A stretch of DNA of 7,044 nucleotides, from assembly GCA_902477055.1 (NCBI GenBank), contig CABSFY010000099.1, positions 1 to 7,044 on the forward strand. The letters run 5' to 3'. The notes under the pieces were generated by a model. That model was not told the origin of the DNA. It did not search any database and saw only the letters and a program-made list of their open reading frames with translations. The DNA is from an uncultured Eubacteriales bacterium. GTDB taxonomy: Bacteria; Bacillota; Clostridia; Oscillospirales; Oscillospiraceae. Both the position numbers and the translations under genes were made by a program. Shown here piece after piece: positions 4,065 through 7,044 of the stretch. Each line of letters begins with the position of its first letter. Within the stretch, counting starts at the first letter, position 1.

Positions 4065-6770
4065 TTATCCTTCCTCTTTTTCAGTAGTATTTTCCGTGGG
4101 GTCCGGCGCTTCCGTCGGGGCCTCGGTGGGGGCCTCTGTCGGGGCTTCCGTCGGCTCCGTGGTGGGATCCGTGGGTTCGCTTGGCTCCGTCGGCTCGGTG
4201 GGTTCGGTCGGCTCCGTGGGTTCGGGGGCCTCCGGCGGCTCCGGCTCCGTGCCGAAGGAGAAGCGGAAGCGAATTTCGTACGCCCGGTCGAAGGGTGCAG
4301 AGAAATCCGTCAGATAAAGCGTCGGAATTCGATATTCGTCGCGCTCCCAGATCAAGGAGTGCAGCAGCACGTTGCCACTCAGCCGGTCGAGGACCAGCTG
4401 CGTCAGCGGGGTCGCCTTCAGCGCGGTATAAATTCCGTAAGGAGTCATGTCCCTGATGGTATAGCGCGCATCGTGGCAGTAGGCGATGTCCTTGACGAAG
4501 GCGAAGGCGATGGTTTTCGTGAACGCAACGTTGTCGGCCGTGCTGCATTCCGTTTCGTAACGCAGCCAGCCCCAGCGCGTCAGGCCCATCGAAAGGCCGA
4601 TGCCGAGGGCGTTTGCCGCCGTACCCCAGCTACTGTAGCCTAAAGTGTAGACGATGCTCATGGCATATGCTGTGTCACCGGACCAGAACTTGCCGCCGGA
4701 CGCGTCAAGTAAAATGGTGAATCGGCCCTGCCGCGAATTGCTGCGCCAAACGTTCAAAAACGCGTCCTCATCTGCCTGCTCCGCGCCGCGCGTTAAGATC
4801 AGCACGTCCGCGTCGCCGTCGCCGTTGGCCTCGTCCATGTTCAGCTCTGCCATGTGATAGCGCACAGTTTCCCGCAGCGTCGCGGTGTCGTAGGAATCGG
4901 CGTAGTCGTTCTCGCCGCCGCCGAAGAACATCAGATTTACGCGCATCCGCGCGGGCAGCAGATCGGCGTAGACGCGGGCGATGCCCATCATGCCAAGCTC
5001 ATCCGCCGCGCAGAACAGAGTACCGTTTTCGCCCAGCAGGCCGGTCAGATAGGCGATCTCGTTGGTCTGAATGGAGTCCTTGGGGACCGAATCGTCCACA
5101 CCGATCACGACGGTGCGGAAGCTTTCCGCGTGACGTAATAAATAATCGCCCAGCCGCAGCTTCCGCTCCCGCGCCGCCAGATAGTCGGCCAGCGCCTCGG
5201 CAGGAAGCTCCGTTTCGAGCAGTGCGCCGTCCGCGCCGTAGGGGTAGCCTGCGACGATGTTTTCCAGCGTCAGCGCCTCGCCGGTCAACTCCGCCCGCGC
5301 CTTGCCGCCGTAGCCGCGCAACAGGAGATACTCGCGCTCGCCGAGGCCGTTATAATTGACCGTGCTGGCAAGGCGCATCATCGTGTCGAACACGTACACC
5401 GGCTTGCGGGCCGCCAGCTCCGAAAGATAATCAATAACGGAAAATTCAAAACGCAGATCGCTGTTGTGCAGTGCACGGCTGCTGACCAGACCGCCGGAAA
5501 GGAGCTGGTCGAGGCTCAGCACGAACACGTCGCACCGGTCCTCGTTCTCCCGCAGCCACGTAAGCAGTCCCTCGCGGTCGCCGTAGGCCGTGCCGTTCGG
5601 GTTGGGCGACTGGCCGTCGAGCCGCGTTGCGTAAAGGGACTCCTCCGGCATCAGGACCGTCATGCCCACGCTCTCGCCCAGCCAGACCGGGCGCATATCG
5701 TTTACGGGGCGATTGTCCAGCGGAATATAGCCGACGGTCAGCCCGCGCATCGTGTGATATTCCGGCATCGCGTCGCCGGTGTCGTCCGGATAGGCGCGGA
5801 GCAGACGGCAAAGCAGCGCGGCGATCTGTGCGCGGGTGGCGCTGCCCTGCGGGTCGATCAGCAGGCGGCTTCCCTCGCGCGAACCGCCCAGCATCCCCGC
5901 CGCGACGGCCCACTGCACGGCCTGCAACGCCCAGTCGCTCACAGCGCCGGCATCGTCGAAGCCGGTCAAGTCGGCGGTTTTGGCGGTATCGTAGCCGCAA
6001 TACGTTGCGTAACGGAACAAAAACGCCGCAACCTGCTCCCGCGTGACCGCCTCATCGGGGCGGAACGTGTTGTTCTCAAAGCCGAGGACGATGCGCTGCT
6101 CCGCACCCCATGCAACGGCGTCGGTGAACCACGTCCCGGCGGGGACGTCGGTAAAGCCCGGCTCCGGCGCGGCGGGACAGCCCTGTGCGCGGTAAAGAAT
6201 CGTTAAGAGCATCGCGCGGGAGGCAATGTCCTCCGGCGCGAATTCCGTCGGGGAAACGCCGTTGACCAGTCCGAGCTGCGCGGCCTCGGCGACCTCGGCG
6301 GCGTACCATTCGCCGTCGGGAACGTCCGAAAATTTGGCCGCAGGCAAGCCGTCCAGCCGGTGGCTGCGGCGGTCATAGCGGACGGCGAGAAAAATCCTCC
6401 CGTCCTTTACCCGCTGTATTTGGGCCGGAACGCCGTTGACCGTGGCGGTCAGAGCCTCGGAAAAGCCGCTCTCCGCCGTCAGCAGCAGGCCGAGATAGTA
6501 GAAATTTCCCGCTGCGGCGGCGCTGCCCTCCGCCAGCGGCTTGCGCAGGGCGGTGTCCTTCCCGTCCGGCGAGGCGAACCAGGAAACCCCAGCCAGCGCT
6601 GCGCCGTCGATGTGCAAGCCGTCCGTCGGAAGCGCCTGCCCGATTGAAAGCGCATTCGGCGCCCCTGTCACGGCCACCCGCTCCACCTCCGCCGCCCCCA
6701 CCGTCGCCGGCAGGCAGGACAGCAGAATGCTCAGCGTCAAAAGTATCGCAAAAAAGCGTTTCAGTTTCAT
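4065..6770 (-). CDS. Secreted SLH-domain protein with DUF4127 domain
   Basis: This is a 901-residue exported protein. Residues 1-27 are a signal peptide (MKLKRFF, a hydrophobic core, cleavage near GAA-E28). Three S-layer-homology repeats lie at about 145-197, 204-257 and 269-326, with motifs SRAM (184), TREQ (243) and TRAQ (312) at the wall-polymer-binding position. They should anchor the protein to pyruvylated secondary wall polymer. The DUF4127 domain fills about 343-840: YIPLDNRPVN at 348-357, SLDQLLSGGL at 419-428, GVDDSVPKDSIQTNE at 557-571, GGGENDY at 617-623 and GYSSWGTAANALG at 711-723. Conserved Asp/Glu/Asn clusters hint at an enzyme, but I know of no established activity and assign none. 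Residues 841-901 are a low-complexity Pro-Thr-Glu tail. The start at 6770 is fixed by AGGAGG six bases upstream and by the signal peptide. The next gene starts one base after its stop. Confidence 0.93.
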   Translation of the reverse strand: MKLKRFFAILLTLSILLSCLPATVGAAEVERVAVTGAPNALSIGQALPTDGLHIDGAALAGVSWFASPDGKDTALRKPLAEGSAAAAGNFYYLGLLLTAESGFSEALTATVNGVPAQIQRVKDGRIFLAVRYDRRSHRLDGLPAAKFSDVPDGEWYAAEVAEAAQLGLVNGVSPTEFAPEDIASRAMLLTILYRAQGCPAAPEPGFTDVPAGTWFTDAVAWGAEQRIVLGFENNTFRPDEAVTREQVAAFLFRYATYCGYDTAKTADLTGFDDAGAVSDWALQAVQWAVAAGMLGGSREGSRLLIDPQGSATRAQIAALLCRLLRAYPDDTGDAMPEYHTMRGLTVGYIPLDNRPVNDMRPVWLGESVGMTVLMPEESLYATRLDGQSPNPNGTAYGDREGLLTWLRENEDRCDVFVLSLDQLLSGGLVSSRALHNSDLRFEFSVIDYLSELAARKPVYVFDTMMRLASTVNYNGLGEREYLLLRGYGGKARAELTGEALTLENIVAGYPYGADGALLETELPAEALADYLAARERKLRLGDYLLRHAESFRTVVIGVDDSVPKDSIQTNEIAYLTGLLGENGTLFCAADELGMMGIARVYADLLPARMRVNLMFFGGGENDYADSYDTATLRETVRYHMAELNMDEANGDGDADVLILTRGAEQADEDAFLNVWRSNSRQGRFTILLDASGGKFWSGDTAYAMSIVYTLGYSSWGTAANALGIGLSMGLTRWGWLRYETECSTADNVAFTKTIAFAFVKDIAYCHDARYTIRDMTPYGIYTALKATPLTQLVLDRLSGNVLLHSLIWERDEYRIPTLYLTDFSAPFDRAYEIRFRFSFGTEPEPPEAPEPTEPTEPTEPTEPSEPTDPTTEPTEAPTEAPTEAPTEAPDPTENTTEKEEG
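4104..4223 (-). repeat. Tandem Pro-Thr-Glu codon repeats at the end of the SLH-DUF4127 gene
   Basis: These bases encode residues 850-889: runs of EPT/EPS/DPT followed by four APTE units. The DNA itself is repetitive (units of 9-12 bases with third-base changes), so the number of units could vary by slippage. In other cell-wall proteins such Pro/Thr-rich segments act as spacers; here the tail is C-terminal and is followed by no further domain or membrane anchor. Confidence 0.85.
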
Positions 6771-6776
6771 AATGCT

Positions 6777-6782
6777 CCTCCT
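6777..6782 (-). promoter_or_regulatory. Ribosome binding site deciding the start of the SLH-DUF4127 gene
   Basis: The minus strand reads AGGAGG six bases before the ATG at 6770. The open frame runs on upstream to the window edge through the repeat, so this site is what separates the true start from a false one 91 codons earlier. Between this site and the repeat (6783-6841) I find no -35/-10 pair that I would call; the operon promoter is not identified. Confidence 0.9.
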
Positions 6783-6841
6783 GATCGTACGGTCCGGTTT
6801 GTGATCGGTAAGGGGTGTGAAAAAAATGAGAGTGCCAGCAA

Positions 6842-7007
6842 CGGGCGGTCGATGACCGCCCCTACGGCGTAGAACGGAAGTCGATACGGAATTCGCGGCG
6901 GGGTGGGGGCACCCCGCCCTACGAATGAATTTCGATGGTGCGTTCGGCGCGGGACGATGGTGCGTTCGGCGGGCCAATGTACCCGCAAGGGGCATGCCGC
7001 ATCCGTA
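6842..7007 (-). repeat. Right copy of long inverted repeat, with internal duplication
   Basis: This is the reverse-complement partner of 1-144. It carries the same two hairpins, here 6897-6905/6910-6918 (9 bp, 4-base loop) and 6843-6850/6854-6861 (8 bp, 3-base loop). Compared with the left copy it has a tandem duplication: the 16-base word CGATGGTGCGTTCGGC occurs at 6933-6948 and 6955-6970, a 22-base period. It sits immediately upstream of the SLH-DUF4127 gene, about 60 bases before its ribosome binding site. The remaining bases 7008-7044 show nothing I can name. Confidence 0.9.
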
Positions 7008-7044
7008 AGGCGGCAAAGCCGCCAACGGCTGCGCTATAGCCATC

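Noticed and set aside
6713..6770. Lipoprotein signal (LLSC, Cys19) in the SLH protein
   Set aside because: The residue two before the Cys is Leu, a poor lipobox, and a good signal peptidase I site (GAA) follows; SLH domains already provide anchoring.
1..7007. Composite transposon bounded by the inverted repeats
   Set aside because: No transposase, integrase or target duplication can be seen, and the enclosed genes are ordinary housekeeping-type genes.
6771..7043. N-terminal extension of the SLH-DUF4127 frame to the window edge
   Set aside because: It translates the inverted repeat into Arg/Pro-rich sequence. The ATG at 6770 has AGGAGG and begins a clear signal peptide.

Overview
The window is GC-rich, tightly packed bacterial DNA with all five genes on the minus strand. 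The gene types (RqcH, Mini-RNase III, a CTCG-type ROK kinase, an AbrB-like regulator with a zinc ribbon, S-layer-homology domains), the strong AGGAGG ribosome binding sites and the style of intergenic repeats suggest a Bacillota/Clostridia genome, probably a high-GC gut Oscillospiraceae-type organism. This placement is inferred from gene content; no 16S or marker tree is available here.

Layout, read in the direction of transcription (high to low coordinates). Positions 6842-7007 hold a repeat whose second copy lies inverted at 1-144. From 6770 down to 986 four genes form one compact unit: a secreted SLH-DUF4127 protein, a ROK-family sugar kinase (1-nt gap), Mini-RNase III MrnC (start and stop codons overlap) and RqcH (11-nt overlap). 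A near-consensus sigma-A promoter then starts a separate small gene, an AbrB-like regulator with a C-terminal Cys4 zinc ribbon (652-903). Below it, 1-651 has no credible gene. It contains a cluster of three hairpins (541-648), a bidirectional intrinsic terminator (402-438), a nested palindromic element (232-383), a small hairpin (207-227) and the left copy of the long inverted repeat (1-144).

How the genes may work together: MrnC (23S rRNA 3'/5' maturation) and RqcH (alanine tailing of peptides stalled on 50S subunits) are both 50S-ribosome functions, and here their reading frames overlap. They share a transcript with a cytoplasmic sugar kinase and an exported cell-wall-anchored protein of unknown function. 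A link between those two halves is not shown by the sequence beyond the tight spacing.

The most unusual structural signal is the pair of inverted repeats of about 145-165 bp at the window edges. Their two internal hairpins differ between copies by paired, base-pair-preserving changes. I found no transposase, CRISPR array, tRNA or rRNA.
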